A DNA stretch of 64,000 nucleotides from Verrucomicrobiaceae bacterium (lineage in GTDB: Bacteria; Pseudomonadota; Gammaproteobacteria; Pseudomonadales; CAMLJR01): assembly GCA_028293825.1 (NCBI GenBank), contig JAQGNY010000048.1:1-64000 (forward strand), read 5' to 3'. The notes beneath the pieces were generated by a model. The model was not told where the DNA came from. It searched no databases and saw only the letters and a list, made by a program, of their open reading frames with translations. How positions within the stretch are numbered: the stretch's first letter is position 1; each line of letters begins with the position of its first letter. Both the position numbers and the translations under genes were made by a program. Below, piece after piece: positions 44,344 through 53,465 of this stretch.

Positions 44344-45705
44344 TTATTCGCCTGGAATATTGATATCGTACTTTTTGACCAAGTCATACAGCGTTGGGCG
44401 AGTTATGCCCAATAATTTTGCCGCCGCTGAATAATTTCCATCCGCCAACGATAGCGCTTGTTTTATGGCAATACGTTCGGCTTCTTGACGCACGTGACGC
44501 AAATTAATAAATAATTCACTTGGCGTAACCAGTGCTAAATCCACCGGTGTAATATTTTTTCCTTCACACATGATGACGGCGCGTTTTATTTTGTTTTCCA
44601 TTTCCCGAATGTTGCCGGGCCAATGGTAGCCTTCGATGGCCTCGGCCGCTTCGCTGGTGAAGCCATTAATTTTTCGTTGTTGCTGTTCGGCGAATTTTTC
44701 TAAGAAATGGCGCGCGAGTAATACTTTGTCGCCTTGGCGCTCGCGCAGCGGTGGAATTTCTATCACCATTTCGCAAATGCGATAATACAAATCTTCGCGA
44801 AAAGTATTTTCTTTCACCATCGCGTCGAGGTTTTTATTGGTTGCGCAAATCACGCGAACATCGACCGGGATTTCGTCGCGTCCACCGACGCGCTCAATAA
44901 CGCGTTCCTGCAGGAAGCGCAATAATTTGGCTTGCAGCGGCAACGGCATATCGCCGATTTCATCGAGGAATAATGTGCCTTCGTGCGCGGTTTCAATTTT
45001 ACCGAGTGTGCGTTTATTGGCGCCGGTAAATGCGCCTTTCTCGTAACCGAATAATTCGCTTTCCATTAAGCTTTCTGGAACGGCCGCGCAATTAATGGCA
45101 ACGAAACGTTTTTCCGCACGCGGGCTTAAATTGTGAATCGCACGCGCGAACACTTCTTTCCCGGTTCCACTTTCGCCGAGCAGCGTGCATGTCACTGTCG
45201 TCGGTGCAATTTTTTCGACGTTGCGACAGATGCGCAGCATTTGCGGGTCCGATGCAATCACGCCTGATAATGGCGATATACGTTGTTCAAGCAGACGCCG
45301 ATTTTTTTGTTCCAAGTCGAACATGTTATAGGCGCGTTCGACGATCAGATTTAGCGTGTCGGCATTAATTGGTTTTTGGTAAAAATCGTATGCACCTAAA
45401 GCGACGGCGCGTACGGCATTTTCGTAATCATGATTGCCGGTGATGACAATAATTTTTGTCGATGGCGCTAGGCGCATAATTTCCTGAACGCATTTAAAGC
45501 CTTCTTCGACGCCTTCCTCATCGGGCGGCAAGCCTAAATCTTGTAAAACCACGGCGGGTTCGTGCAAGCGCACAGCGGCAATTGCACCGGCGCGGTCTTC
45601 TGCAATAACGACGGTGTATTGATCGAAATGCCAACGTAATTGACTGCTGAGGCCGGAGTCATCCTCAACGATTAGCAATGTTTGTTTCGGTTTAATTTGA
45701 CTCAT
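44344..45705 (-). CDS. prsR: Sigma54-dependent response regulator PrsR
   Basis: This protein has 453 residues. It has a receiver domain with phospho-acceptor Asp56 (VLQDLGLPP), an AAA+ domain with GESGTGKE (Walker A) and GAFTGA (sigma54 contact loop), and a C-terminal helix-turn-helix (NYSAAAKLLGITRPTLYDLV). This is the PEP-CTERM-box response regulator family (TIGR02915), thought to activate PEP-CTERM and exopolysaccharide genes. It lies 70 bp downstream of prsK and upstream of prsT on the same strand. I found no obvious sigma54 promoter in the intergenic regions of this window. Confidence 0.92.
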   Translation of the reverse strand: MSQIKPKQTLLIVEDDSGLSSQLRWHFDQYTVVIAEDRAGAIAAVRLHEPAVVLQDLGLPPDEEGVEEGFKCVQEIMRLAPSTKIIVITGNHDYENAVRAVALGAYDFYQKPINADTLNLIVERAYNMFDLEQKNRRLLEQRISPLSGVIASDPQMLRICRNVEKIAPTTVTCTLLGESGTGKEVFARAIHNLSPRAEKRFVAINCAAVPESLMESELFGYEKGAFTGANKRTLGKIETAHEGTLFLDEIGDMPLPLQAKLLRFLQERVIERVGGRDEIPVDVRVICATNKNLDAMVKENTFREDLYYRICEMVIEIPPLRERQGDKVLLARHFLEKFAEQQQRKINGFTSEAAEAIEGYHWPGNIREMENKIKRAVIMCEGKNITPVDLALVTPSELFINLRHVRQEAERIAIKQALSLADGNYSAAAKLLGITRPTLYDLVKKYDINIPGE

Positions 45706-45734
45706 TTCGCGCCTTGCAACTTAGTTCGAAAAAC

Positions 45735-45781
45735 CCAGTTTTGAAAGTGCTCAATTGGACCAGTTTTAAAAGTGCTTAATT
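45735..45781. repeat. Imperfect tandem direct repeat between prsK and prsR
   Basis: Two 22-bp copies at 45735-45756 and 45760-45781 differ at two positions and are spaced with a 25-bp period. The second copy covers the stop codon of prsK (45776-45778) and the first lies in the gap before prsR. This looks like a small tandem duplication of the prsK 3' end. Confidence 0.7.
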
Positions 45782-47821
45782 AGATAAGGGAAGCGCAATC
45801 GTAAAGGTGGTGCCTTCGCCGGGTGCGCTGTCGACAGTGACATTACCGCCTAGCGATGCAATAAATTCGCGCGTTTGATAAGCGCCGATACCCATGCCTT
45901 TGCCCGATTTGGTGGTAACGAAAGGCCGGAACAATTGATTCTTGATGAAGTCCTGATCCATTCCGACACCATTATCTTCGATGACGATAATTGCATCGTT
46001 TTCGTCGCGTTGCAAAGTGATATCGACGAAGCCGTTGCTATCGGTGGCGTCCTGCGCGTTTTTGATAATGTGCGTGAGCGTCATGATCAGGCGATCCTGA
46101 TCCGCATTTACTTTTAAATTAGTTTGCTGCAAACGCAATGACGGCACTGGCTTTTGTTCTTTGCATTTTTTAACGGCTTCCATTAACACGCGGTGCAATT
46201 CCAGCGAGCGCAATTCGCTCGATTCATTCTGCTGCAATTTTCGCAGAAGATTGCTCATTCGACTGACTGAGTTGTCGATAGTGCGAATTGCATCTTCAAA
46301 AAACGCCGGGTTTTCCCGATGTTTTGCCGCGTTTTCTACGACCAGCGCCTGCTGCGCGATAAGGTTTTTCAAATCATGCATGATGAATGCGGTGAGTTTG
46401 TTGAACGCCTCAAATTGACGTGATTCTGCGAGCATTTCGGCTGCTTCATGCCGATCCAAATAGGACGCTACCTGGCGACTTACTGTTTTCAATAAATCGA
46501 GGTCTTCCCATGTTAACGAGTCGTCCAGTTCGGGCTTCGTCAGCACCATAAAGCCGAGTAGCTCTGATTCAGTTAGTAACGGCAGTACTAGCCACAAATC
46601 GTTAATGGTATGAATCCATGCCGGCAGCAATTCGTTCATTGCACCCAAGCTGTCGTTTTCCGGGGATTGCGTGGAAAAAACCCATTCGGTTTTTTTCATC
46701 GCTGAACAAAAAGGGCTGTCGGCGGGCTCATCGACACTGGCGTTGGGCAACGGCACGTTGTACGCGGCCATCGGTGTATAACGCTGACCCTGGCGCAGCC
46801 ACAAAGCGCCGCCGGGGCTTTTAAAAATTTCGGCGACCGCTTTGATTGCGCGCTCGTGAAAATTCTCAGCGCCAAATGGTTGTGACAGGTAGTTGATGAG
46901 TTTCAACCATTCGGCGCGATAGTCGTACTTATGATGGAAGAAGTGTTTGTTGATCCAAACATTCAGGTGTGAACGCGCTGTTTCCGAAACGAAAATGCCG
47001 CCCACACTCATCAGCGCGAGAAATAGCACCAGAATTTGAACGACTGTGCCCCAACTGCCGCCGTACAGCTCGACGTAATAGCCGCCCACGGCCATCAGCG
47101 CGAGAAAGCAGCCCGCTGCCGTGAGGCTGGTTGTGTAAAACACGGCGGGTCGCGACAGTGTCATTCGTGTCGGTTTTGCGTTTTGTCGTGCAACTGCGAT
47201 TGAACCCGCGATCATAAATAATCCGGCAATCGCATTTACGCTGCCGCGTGCGCGCCACAAATCGACATCGATGGCGCCAAACATTAATGCGTGCGAAAAC
47301 AGATAAATGTCGTAAACAAAGAGCGAACTGATCGCGACGCTCAACAGCTTTATTAATCGATCTTGTTGCGAGTTGCGATATAGCTGCTCGACGGAAACGA
47401 GTCCCACCACACCTAGCGATACGCCGGCCCAAGTGAGCGTTTTGGTGTCGTAAGCGAGTGTTGTATGCGTTGCGAATAAATAACTGGCAAGAAAAAGTGC
47501 GCTGATCCAAACACCCTGAATAATTGCACGCAATGGAAACGACAGCGTTTTCCCGGAGCTAAATACCATGCAGCTCAGCAGTGCACTAATCCAAGCGCCA
47601 TCGCGCGCAATTTCCAAAATAAGTAGGACGGGCTTTTCCAGGCTGAGCCAGTGGTAGTGGACGGCAAATGCAAACTGCCACACCGCTGAAACAGCCGCAG
47701 CCAGAACCAACGTGCTATGCGCCGCGCGGATGTACCACAAATAAAAAAGCATTAACGTCAGCGCTAAAAAAATACAGCCGCCCGCTAAATTACTCAGAAA
47801 AGTGATCTGATCGTGCTGCAT
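45776..47821 (-). CDS. prsK: PEP-CTERM system sensor histidine kinase PrsK
   Basis: This 681-residue protein has an N-terminal half with about nine to ten membrane segments (to about residue 300), a GAF-like domain (about 310-450), a dimerisation helix with the phospho-acceptor His482 in FIMHDLKNL, and an ATPase domain with IIKNAQDA (N box), EDNGVGMD (G1) and GEGTTFTIALPL. This is the PrsK family layout (TIGR02916). It is the expected partner of PrsR, and the two genes adjoin. The signal sensed is unknown. A short tandem repeat overlaps its stop codon. Confidence 0.92.
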   Translation of the reverse strand: MQHDQITFLSNLAGGCIFLALTLMLFYLWYIRAAHSTLVLAAAVSAVWQFAFAVHYHWLSLEKPVLLILEIARDGAWISALLSCMVFSSGKTLSFPLRAIIQGVWISALFLASYLFATHTTLAYDTKTLTWAGVSLGVVGLVSVEQLYRNSQQDRLIKLLSVAISSLFVYDIYLFSHALMFGAIDVDLWRARGSVNAIAGLFMIAGSIAVARQNAKPTRMTLSRPAVFYTTSLTAAGCFLALMAVGGYYVELYGGSWGTVVQILVLFLALMSVGGIFVSETARSHLNVWINKHFFHHKYDYRAEWLKLINYLSQPFGAENFHERAIKAVAEIFKSPGGALWLRQGQRYTPMAAYNVPLPNASVDEPADSPFCSAMKKTEWVFSTQSPENDSLGAMNELLPAWIHTINDLWLVLPLLTESELLGFMVLTKPELDDSLTWEDLDLLKTVSRQVASYLDRHEAAEMLAESRQFEAFNKLTAFIMHDLKNLIAQQALVVENAAKHRENPAFFEDAIRTIDNSVSRMSNLLRKLQQNESSELRSLELHRVLMEAVKKCKEQKPVPSLRLQQTNLKVNADQDRLIMTLTHIIKNAQDATDSNGFVDITLQRDENDAIIVIEDNGVGMDQDFIKNQLFRPFVTTKSGKGMGIGAYQTREFIASLGGNVTVDSAPGEGTTFTIALPLSN

Positions 47822-47920
47822 AAGGCTCGATTAATAATCGTTGTTGCGTTGGGTGATGGAGCGATTGCGTCGAGCCCACATTATAGTCGTGGTGGCCACA
47901 ATCGCTCGCGGAGCGAAGAT

Positions 47921-50134
47921 TTACTTGCCGATTTGGCGCAAATTGCCGACGATATTTTCCATCGCGCGGTCGAACAAGATGCCATTTTCGAGAGGAATAG
48001 CGCGGCGTTGTTGTAAGTCGTAGGCAAAATCCTTGCGCGACTTTTCCATGACTTTAAAGCCGAAGCGATTGACGAAAACGAAGGTGTCGGAGATTTCGAT
48101 TTTGGTGGAGAGCTTGCAGCGCAGAATTTTGCCGCGACGGCTGTCTTCATACGAAACCCACGTGCCGACCGGCAAGGCATCGGCTTTTTTAATGAATTCG
48201 TAGGTTAATGCTTTGTAGCGCGCGTGCTGACGTTCAAGCGCCGTCATTTCCTGCCAGTTTTTGCTACCGCTACCCGGCGTATGGCCAAGTGCGACTGCCT
48301 GTTCTGCGCTGATCGTTTGAAAGGTAACCGGGGCTTCGCACTGCAGTTGATCGAGCACTTCACCGATGACGCGTACGGCATTATGCGAGGCTTCCGCGGT
48401 GGTCGATATCTTCGTCAGACCTTGCGCAATGCGTTGTAGTAAATCCGGTTTGATTTTGCCGAGGCGATGCATCGAGCGCGGGTCTTCGTGTTTTTGCGAA
48501 GCCCAAATCAAATCGTCGACAACCTGCATCGACTCCAGCCATTCGGCGCTGTCCTCGCCATTTTTTAAATGGATTAAAACCAGTAACTGTTGCCATTGAT
48601 CGACTAAAAAAGCGGTGATTGGTGCGGGCAACTCTAATTTTTCCAGCTTCGCGAACAGCAGTTGCTGCACCACGGTTTTGGCTTGCTGAGTTTTTGCGTG
48701 ACCTTCTAGCGACTGACTGGTGCGGCGCTCAACCAATGAGGTGCGATGTTGCTCCTGCTGCGCGAACAATTGCAGCTCGCTTAACTTTTCTGCGAACACC
48801 TGATCGTTATCGGCGTATTGCTCGTTAATGGTTTGGATGATTTCGAAAATTTTGTTGTAGAGCTTATCTTTTACCGGCTGATCGGATTCATCCCAGCCAA
48901 TGCTGGCGTCGGCGATCGCGTTGATCAACTTGCGCGCGGGATGACCGGCATGGCTGAAAAATGCTTTGTCTTTCAGTGCTACTTTAAGAATAGGGATTTG
49001 CAGTCGACTAATTAACGCTTGGATGGCGACCGGCAGATTTCGATCGTCCAACACGAAGTCAAAAAACATCGCCACTAAATTGATGACATCTTCGTCGGGC
49101 TGCTGCAGTGCGCGCGGACTAGTTGGATTGTGCGAGGCCAGCAGGGTTTGCACTAACTGCCGTAAATCCAGCGGTGCTGCGTCGCCGCCCATACCTTGTG
49201 GTGACTGCTGACTTGTCAATAATGTAAGCAAGTCCGTACTGGCCATGATCGGCCCAGGATTCGAGCTATAAGCGCTGTAATTGGGCAGGTTGGTGAGGCC
49301 TAAGCGACGCATGCTGGCGAGTAAATTACTCAGCTCGGCAAAGTCGAACTGCAATTGCGAGGCGGCTTGCGCGGCGGCCTCTAAAACATTGTCGACGGAT
49401 GAGCCCGTATTTGAATTGGCTTCACTACTCCCATCGGCCTGTTTATTTATGCTTCGTGTGATTTTCGGAAGCACGCCGGAATTAATCAGAAGCTCGTTCG
49501 ATGCCGTATAAACTTTGATCAGCTTGCTGACGACTACACGGTCGAACTGCTTGAAAATAATAATGCGCGCTTTGATGTTGATATCGAAAAGCTCGCAGGC
49601 CTTGGCAAAAGCGCGACAGATACGCTCTGGGTCGAGCGGATCGTTTTCTTGATCGATGGTGACGCGTGGAATCAGATAATCGAGACGCGTTGCCAAGTGA
49701 TAGAGCGCCTCCTGACAATTAATACGAGCCTTTGAAATCATGCCCGTTATCGCAACTTCTTGTTCGAGCGTATCGTTTTGAACAAGGCTTAAATTATCGA
49801 CATTGGTTTCCTGGGCATTTGTCCGCGTCGCTGCGCTATTTTGCGCCAGCGTCAAAAAGCCCTGTTCGAAGTGCTGTTTAAATGAATTGATGACTCCGGC
49901 TTTTTTGAAACGCAATTCGCGCATCGATTCAAAATAAAGATTTTGCTCGGCATTGCTACTGGCGCGACTCGAAAGGTCAAAAAATAGGTCATCGCAATTG
50001 CTGAACAGGTCTTCAAGACTATTCAATAAGACGGTTTGGGCATCATCTTTAAGTTGGCGAACGAGGGGCGGCAAATTAGACCAAGCGGTGGAAGTGTTTT
50101 CCACCATCTTCAAATAATCCTTTTCCTTTGACAT
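47921..50134 (-). CDS. DUF1631 family protein
   Basis: This 737-residue soluble protein is predicted to be largely helical. The N-terminal signature (LPPLVRQLKDDAQTVLLNSL and ELRFKKAGVINSF) and overall length match DUF1631 proteins of gamma- and betaproteobacteria, whose function is not established. The last 110 residues look beta-rich (GTWVSYEDSRRGKILRCKLS, DTFVFVNRFGFKVMEK), reminiscent of a PilZ-like barrel but without a clear RxxxR motif. It follows prsK on the same strand after 99 bp and probably has its own promoter. Confidence 0.85.
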   Translation of the reverse strand: MSKEKDYLKMVENTSTAWSNLPPLVRQLKDDAQTVLLNSLEDLFSNCDDLFFDLSSRASSNAEQNLYFESMRELRFKKAGVINSFKQHFEQGFLTLAQNSAATRTNAQETNVDNLSLVQNDTLEQEVAITGMISKARINCQEALYHLATRLDYLIPRVTIDQENDPLDPERICRAFAKACELFDINIKARIIIFKQFDRVVVSKLIKVYTASNELLINSGVLPKITRSINKQADGSSEANSNTGSSVDNVLEAAAQAASQLQFDFAELSNLLASMRRLGLTNLPNYSAYSSNPGPIMASTDLLTLLTSQQSPQGMGGDAAPLDLRQLVQTLLASHNPTSPRALQQPDEDVINLVAMFFDFVLDDRNLPVAIQALISRLQIPILKVALKDKAFFSHAGHPARKLINAIADASIGWDESDQPVKDKLYNKIFEIIQTINEQYADNDQVFAEKLSELQLFAQQEQHRTSLVERRTSQSLEGHAKTQQAKTVVQQLLFAKLEKLELPAPITAFLVDQWQQLLVLIHLKNGEDSAEWLESMQVVDDLIWASQKHEDPRSMHRLGKIKPDLLQRIAQGLTKISTTAEASHNAVRVIGEVLDQLQCEAPVTFQTISAEQAVALGHTPGSGSKNWQEMTALERQHARYKALTYEFIKKADALPVGTWVSYEDSRRGKILRCKLSTKIEISDTFVFVNRFGFKVMEKSRKDFAYDLQQRRAIPLENGILFDRAMENIVGNLRQIGK

Positions 50135-50148
50135 GGGTCTCTACTCCT

Positions 50149-50186
50149 CGCCAATTTTGGCGGGCTTGGGTGAGCGCAATTGCGCT
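50149..50186. repeat. Two palindromes upstream of the DUF1631 gene
   Basis: A 14-bp inverted repeat CGCCAATTTTGGCG (50149-50162, 2-base centre) and a perfect 14-bp palindrome AGCGCAATTGCGCT (50173-50186) lie 15 and 39 bp upstream of the ATG of the minus-strand DUF1631 gene. They could be operator sites or hairpins in its leader. Nothing links them to a named regulator. Confidence 0.4.
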
Positions 50187-50347
50187 GTTGTTTACGCTTC
50201 GCCCAGCGTCTTAAGGTCCCTGACTGGCGCAAAAAACAGCCGTCTAATTTTGTTGGGGGACACTGCGCCCAAATCATAGTTGAATTAGGTCGTAAAAGAC
50301 AGAGTGTTGAAATGGCAGGATTTTTACAGAAAATGGTGAATTTGAAT

Positions 50348-50833
50348 TTAATTAATCGGGACCGAAATTGGGGCGGATAGCGAGCTCTCCAATCCGTTTT
50401 GATCGAGTGCCGTGATTGCGAATGTGTAAGTGCCTGCCACGCTGAGAGTTATTTGCAGAGCAGTGGTCGAACCGCCGCTAACGGGCAGCACCGTATCGTT
50501 GCTCGCGTCGGTTCCTTCGACGGCGTAATAGATTCGATAGCCAGACAATTCACTCGCAGTTATCGGCGAGCCGTCTGCTCGGGTGACGGGCATTGACCAA
50601 GTCAGTTGGATTGAATAAACGGTGGGCGTAGGCGGGGGAATGGTGATTCCGCTACCCGAATTCGAGCCAGAGCCGGAAGACGCACTGCCGTTGCTTGTAC
50701 TGCCAGAACTGTTGTTAGAGGAGGTGGCCGGTGTCGACGATGAGTTGCCGCCGCCGCTCCCGCCGCCGCATGCGGCGAGCAGCGTTGTGATAAAGCCAAT
50801 TACCATCCAAGTGCGAACGGCTCGCAGAGGCAT
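50348..50833 (-). CDS. Small lipoprotein with a Ser/Gly/Asn-rich linker and fibronectin III-like domain
   Basis: The ATG at 50833 gives 161 residues with lipobox LAAC (Cys22) in a normal position and an AGAG site upstream; a start at 50911 would add 26 unlikely residues. After the lipidated Cys comes a run of Gly, then a low-complexity Ser/Gly/Asn/Thr linker to about residue 70. The rest is a single domain resembling fibronectin type III (IQLTWSMPV, GYRIYYAVEGTD, YTFAITALDQNGLES). It is likely an outer-membrane-anchored binding module. It is preceded on the same strand by ispB across 168 bp. The function is unknown. Confidence 0.7.
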   Translation of the reverse strand: MPLRAVRTWMVIGFITTLLAACGGGSGGGNSSSTPATSSNNSSGSTSNGSASSGSGSNSGSGITIPPPTPTVYSIQLTWSMPVTRADGSPITASELSGYRIYYAVEGTDASNDTVLPVSGGSTTALQITLSVAGTYTFAITALDQNGLESSLSAPISVPIN

Positions 50834-51001
50834 GTTGTAATTCTCTTTTATAGTTGGTTTCCACTTCACTGTGGTTGAACGGCGCGCTCGGGCTGCGCTC
50901 CACACTGGCACGGATTGTAAGATGTGCCAGCCCCATGAACAACAGAAATGATCGTTTTTTGTGCGCTTGTTGCGGGGTTTGCGAAGGAGACTGGCGGTAT
51001 C

Positions 51002-51964
51002 TCAACGATCTCGATCAACCGCGAGCTGACACAGCCGATTTAACGCTTGCAGATAAGGCGAATCGGACAGCCCCGATAACTCATTTGCAGCAGCCTCGGC
51101 GTAAAAACGGGCTCTTTCCATTGTGTAATCGAGAGCCCCGCAACGCGTTACTGCGGCAACCACTTCTTCAATGCCGCTGGCGTCGCGATTAGTAATCGCG
51201 GCGCTGATGAGGTCCCGCTCGGTATCGCTACCGCTATTTATCGTCGCGATTAGAGGCAGCGTAGGCTTGCCTTCGCCGAGGTCATCGCCGATATTTTTCC
51301 CCATCTTTTCGGGATCGCCGAGATAGTCCAACACGTCGTCGGCCAACTGAAACGCGATGCCGAGATTGAGGCCGTAGCGATAGAGGCGAGCGCTGGTTTC
51401 AGTGTCTGCTGCGCTAATAAAGGCGGCGCCTTGGGCAGCGGCGGCAAACAGCACGGCGGTTTTATTCTTGATGACTTCAAAATAGGCGGCTTCGCTCGTC
51501 GATGCGTCGCCGGCTTTGGTTAGCTGCAGCACTTCGCCTTCCGCGATGGTATTGGTGGTATCAGCGAGCAATTGCATCAGCGGTAAATTGCCGAGTTCAA
51601 CCAGCAACTGGAACGCTCGTGAATACAGAAAATCGCCGACTAATACGCTGGGCGCGTTGCCCCATTGCGCATTCGCCGTCGGCCGGCCGCGGCGCAGGCT
51701 GGAAATATCGACCACGTCATCGTGCAGCAATGTGGCGGTGTGGATGAACTCGATGATGGCGGCGAGCGAAATATGCTCGCGCTGAACATTGCCGAGCGCG
51801 CCAGCGCCTAGCAGCACCAGCAATGGCCGCAAGCGCTTGCCTCCGGCATCGACAATGTAATGGCCAATGTTTTCGACGAGCGCAACTTTGGAATGAAGTT
51901 GATCGATGATGAGCTGGTTGACCTGGTCGAATTCGCTGCTCATCAGCGTACGGATTTGCTGCAT
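51002..51964 (-). CDS. ispB: Octaprenyl-diphosphate synthase (trans-isoprenyl diphosphate synthase)
   Basis: I chose the ATG at 51964 (320 residues) because the protein from there aligns with the usual IspB start; an ATG at 51997 adds 11 residues. First aspartate-rich motif: LLHDDVVDISSLRRG. Second: LADDVLDYLGD. GGKRLRPLLVLL is the family N-terminal substrate site. It condenses isopentenyl diphosphate units to make the C40 side chain of ubiquinone or menaquinone precursors. In many gammaproteobacteria ispB sits next to rplU/rpmA; those are not seen here. Confidence 0.92.
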   Translation of the reverse strand: MQQIRTLMSSEFDQVNQLIIDQLHSKVALVENIGHYIVDAGGKRLRPLLVLLGAGALGNVQREHISLAAIIEFIHTATLLHDDVVDISSLRRGRPTANAQWGNAPSVLVGDFLYSRAFQLLVELGNLPLMQLLADTTNTIAEGEVLQLTKAGDASTSEAAYFEVIKNKTAVLFAAAAQGAAFISAADTETSARLYRYGLNLGIAFQLADDVLDYLGDPEKMGKNIGDDLGEGKPTLPLIATINSGSDTERDLISAAITNRDASGIEEVVAAVTRCGALDYTMERARFYAEAAANELSGLSDSPYLQALNRLCQLAVDRDR

Positions 51965-52050
51965 GGATACAGTACTACTTGGCGGGGAGTGCGGCATCGT
52001 AGAGTTCGGATCGAAGCCCTGTCAAGAAAACCGCAGCCGGTAAACCGTCG

Positions 52051-52521
52051 TTACATCTGTTCCAGATCGCGCAATTCTTCCGAATAGCGGCGGCAGTTTT
52101 TCCACAGCCACTCGTCCAGCTGATTGGCCTGGTCCAAATTGCCGCGATTGCGCGATTGAATGGCGTTTAATTTTGCGCCCCGACAGCCTTCCCAATCGTC
52201 TTTTAGCGCGCTGATTTCAACGGGCGGTGTGGCGGGGGTGGAGTTGATGATGACCGGCCGCCGATAGTAAGGAGAGGGTCGGTTTTCCAGGCGTGGACCG
52301 CAGCGCAAATCGCGATTGGGGCCGCTGCAATCGAGGAGCGGTGGATTCTCTTTTGGCGGTGGTGGGGGTGGCGGCACGCTTACCGCTGGCCTGTTTTTTG
52401 GCAGATCGTTGTCGTCGGCCAGCGCCAATGACGGTACTAACAATGTGCAGGCGAACAATATGACCGCCAGTTGACGCCATCCGCTGTTGCCGGCTTTGCG
52501 TTGATACAAGCTTCCATCCAT
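52051..52521 (-). CDS. Hypothetical secreted proline-rich protein
   Basis: This 156-residue protein has a hydrophobic signal segment (about 17-36, cut after LALA). A Pro-rich stretch follows, with a run of seven prolines, then a C-terminal domain of about 60 residues with two cysteines (EGCRGAKLNAIQSRN and LWKNCRRYSEELRDL) that could form a disulphide or a small helical hairpin. I do not recognise the family. The Pro-rich linker suggests it spans part of the periplasm. It lies between ispB and the SPFH gene, all on the minus strand. Confidence 0.6.
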   Translation of the reverse strand: MDGSLYQRKAGNSGWRQLAVILFACTLLVPSLALADDNDLPKNRPAVSVPPPPPPPKENPPLLDCSGPNRDLRCGPRLENRPSPYYRRPVIINSTPATPPVEISALKDDWEGCRGAKLNAIQSRNRGNLDQANQLDEWLWKNCRRYSEELRDLEQM

Positions 52522-52556
52522 TTTCGATCATCCCGCTATCAATTGGTCGTGTGCAA

Positions 52557-53417
52557 TTAGCCGCGTGCGTTCAGTGCGCCCATTAAGCCTTTGACCGCGC
52601 CGGGGATATCGCCAGGCAGCACGATCGTTTTTGCATTGGTCGACGCGGCCAAATCGCCTAGGCGTTCTACATATTTCTCGCCGAGCAGATAAACCATTGG
52701 CAGTGAATTGTTGCCGACGGCAGCGGTGATTTTTTCGATGGCCTTCTGGCTGGCCTCGGCGAGCACGACTTTCGCTTCGGCATCGCGGCGGGACGCTTCA
52801 AGTCGGCCCTCCGCCTCAAGAATTCGCGCCGCTTTCTCACCATCGGCGCGAGTAACAGTGGCGCGCCGTGCGCGCTCGGCCGCCGCTTGTTCTTCCATCG
52901 CCGACTGCATCGTTGCCGACGGTTTGATGTCCTGCACTTCGACCGTTTTCAGCGTGATGCCCCATTCGGCGATGTCGTCGGAAATCGATGCTTTCAGTTT
53001 GGCTTTGATCATGTCACGCGACGATAACGCGGCGTCGAGCGACATTTCGCCGACGATGGAGCGCAGCGCGGTTTGCACCAGCATGCGGATCGCGACAGTG
53101 TAATTGTCGATGCCGTACACGGCTTTTTCCGGGCTGATGATGTTGATGTAGGCCACTGCGTTGACGATGATGACGACGTTGTCCTGCGTTATGACTTCCT
53201 GGCTTGGGATGTCGAGCACGATGTCTTTGGTCGTGACTTTGTAGGCGACATCGTCGATATACGGAATGACGAAATTGAGCCCCGGCTGCAGCGTCATGTG
53301 GTATTTGCCGAAGCGTTGGACGACGAATTTGAAGCCCTGCGGCACCAGCCGTACGCCTTTGGCGAGCGTGACGCCAATGGCAATCAGAATTGCGATCGGA
53401 ATGATCAGTGAGTTCAT
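52557..53417 (-). CDS. SPFH/Band 7 membrane protein (stomatin/QmcA-like)
   Basis: This 286-residue protein has one N-terminal membrane segment (about 3-20). The SPFH domain follows (VPQGFKFVVQRFGKYHMTLQ, VNAVAYINIISPEKAVYGI) and then a helical region with AAAERARRATVTRADGEKAA, the typical flotillin/stomatin coiled coil. Such proteins oligomerise into membrane scaffolds and pair with NfeD-like partners. The neighbouring upstream gene encodes an NfeD protein on the same strand, which supports this. The physiological role is not defined. Confidence 0.88.
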   Translation of the reverse strand: MNSLIIPIAILIAIGVTLAKGVRLVPQGFKFVVQRFGKYHMTLQPGLNFVIPYIDDVAYKVTTKDIVLDIPSQEVITQDNVVIIVNAVAYINIISPEKAVYGIDNYTVAIRMLVQTALRSIVGEMSLDAALSSRDMIKAKLKASISDDIAEWGITLKTVEVQDIKPSATMQSAMEEQAAAERARRATVTRADGEKAARILEAEGRLEASRRDAEAKVVLAEASQKAIEKITAAVGNNSLPMVYLLGEKYVERLGDLAASTNAKTIVLPGDIPGAVKGLMGALNARG

Positions 53418-53465
53418 TACCTTCCCCTAATTAATAAAATTCATTATTGAATTGTTCGATGACGA

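Noticed and set aside
46929..47510. A 193-codon frame overlapping prsK in another frame of the same strand
   Set aside because: PrsK is continuous and well supported across this stretch. The overlapping frame has no protein-like features.
47859..47907. Inverted 9-bp arms (GAGCGATTG/CAATCGCTC) between prsK and the DUF1631 gene
   Set aside because: The loop is over 30 bases and no T-run follows on the minus strand, so it is not a credible terminator.
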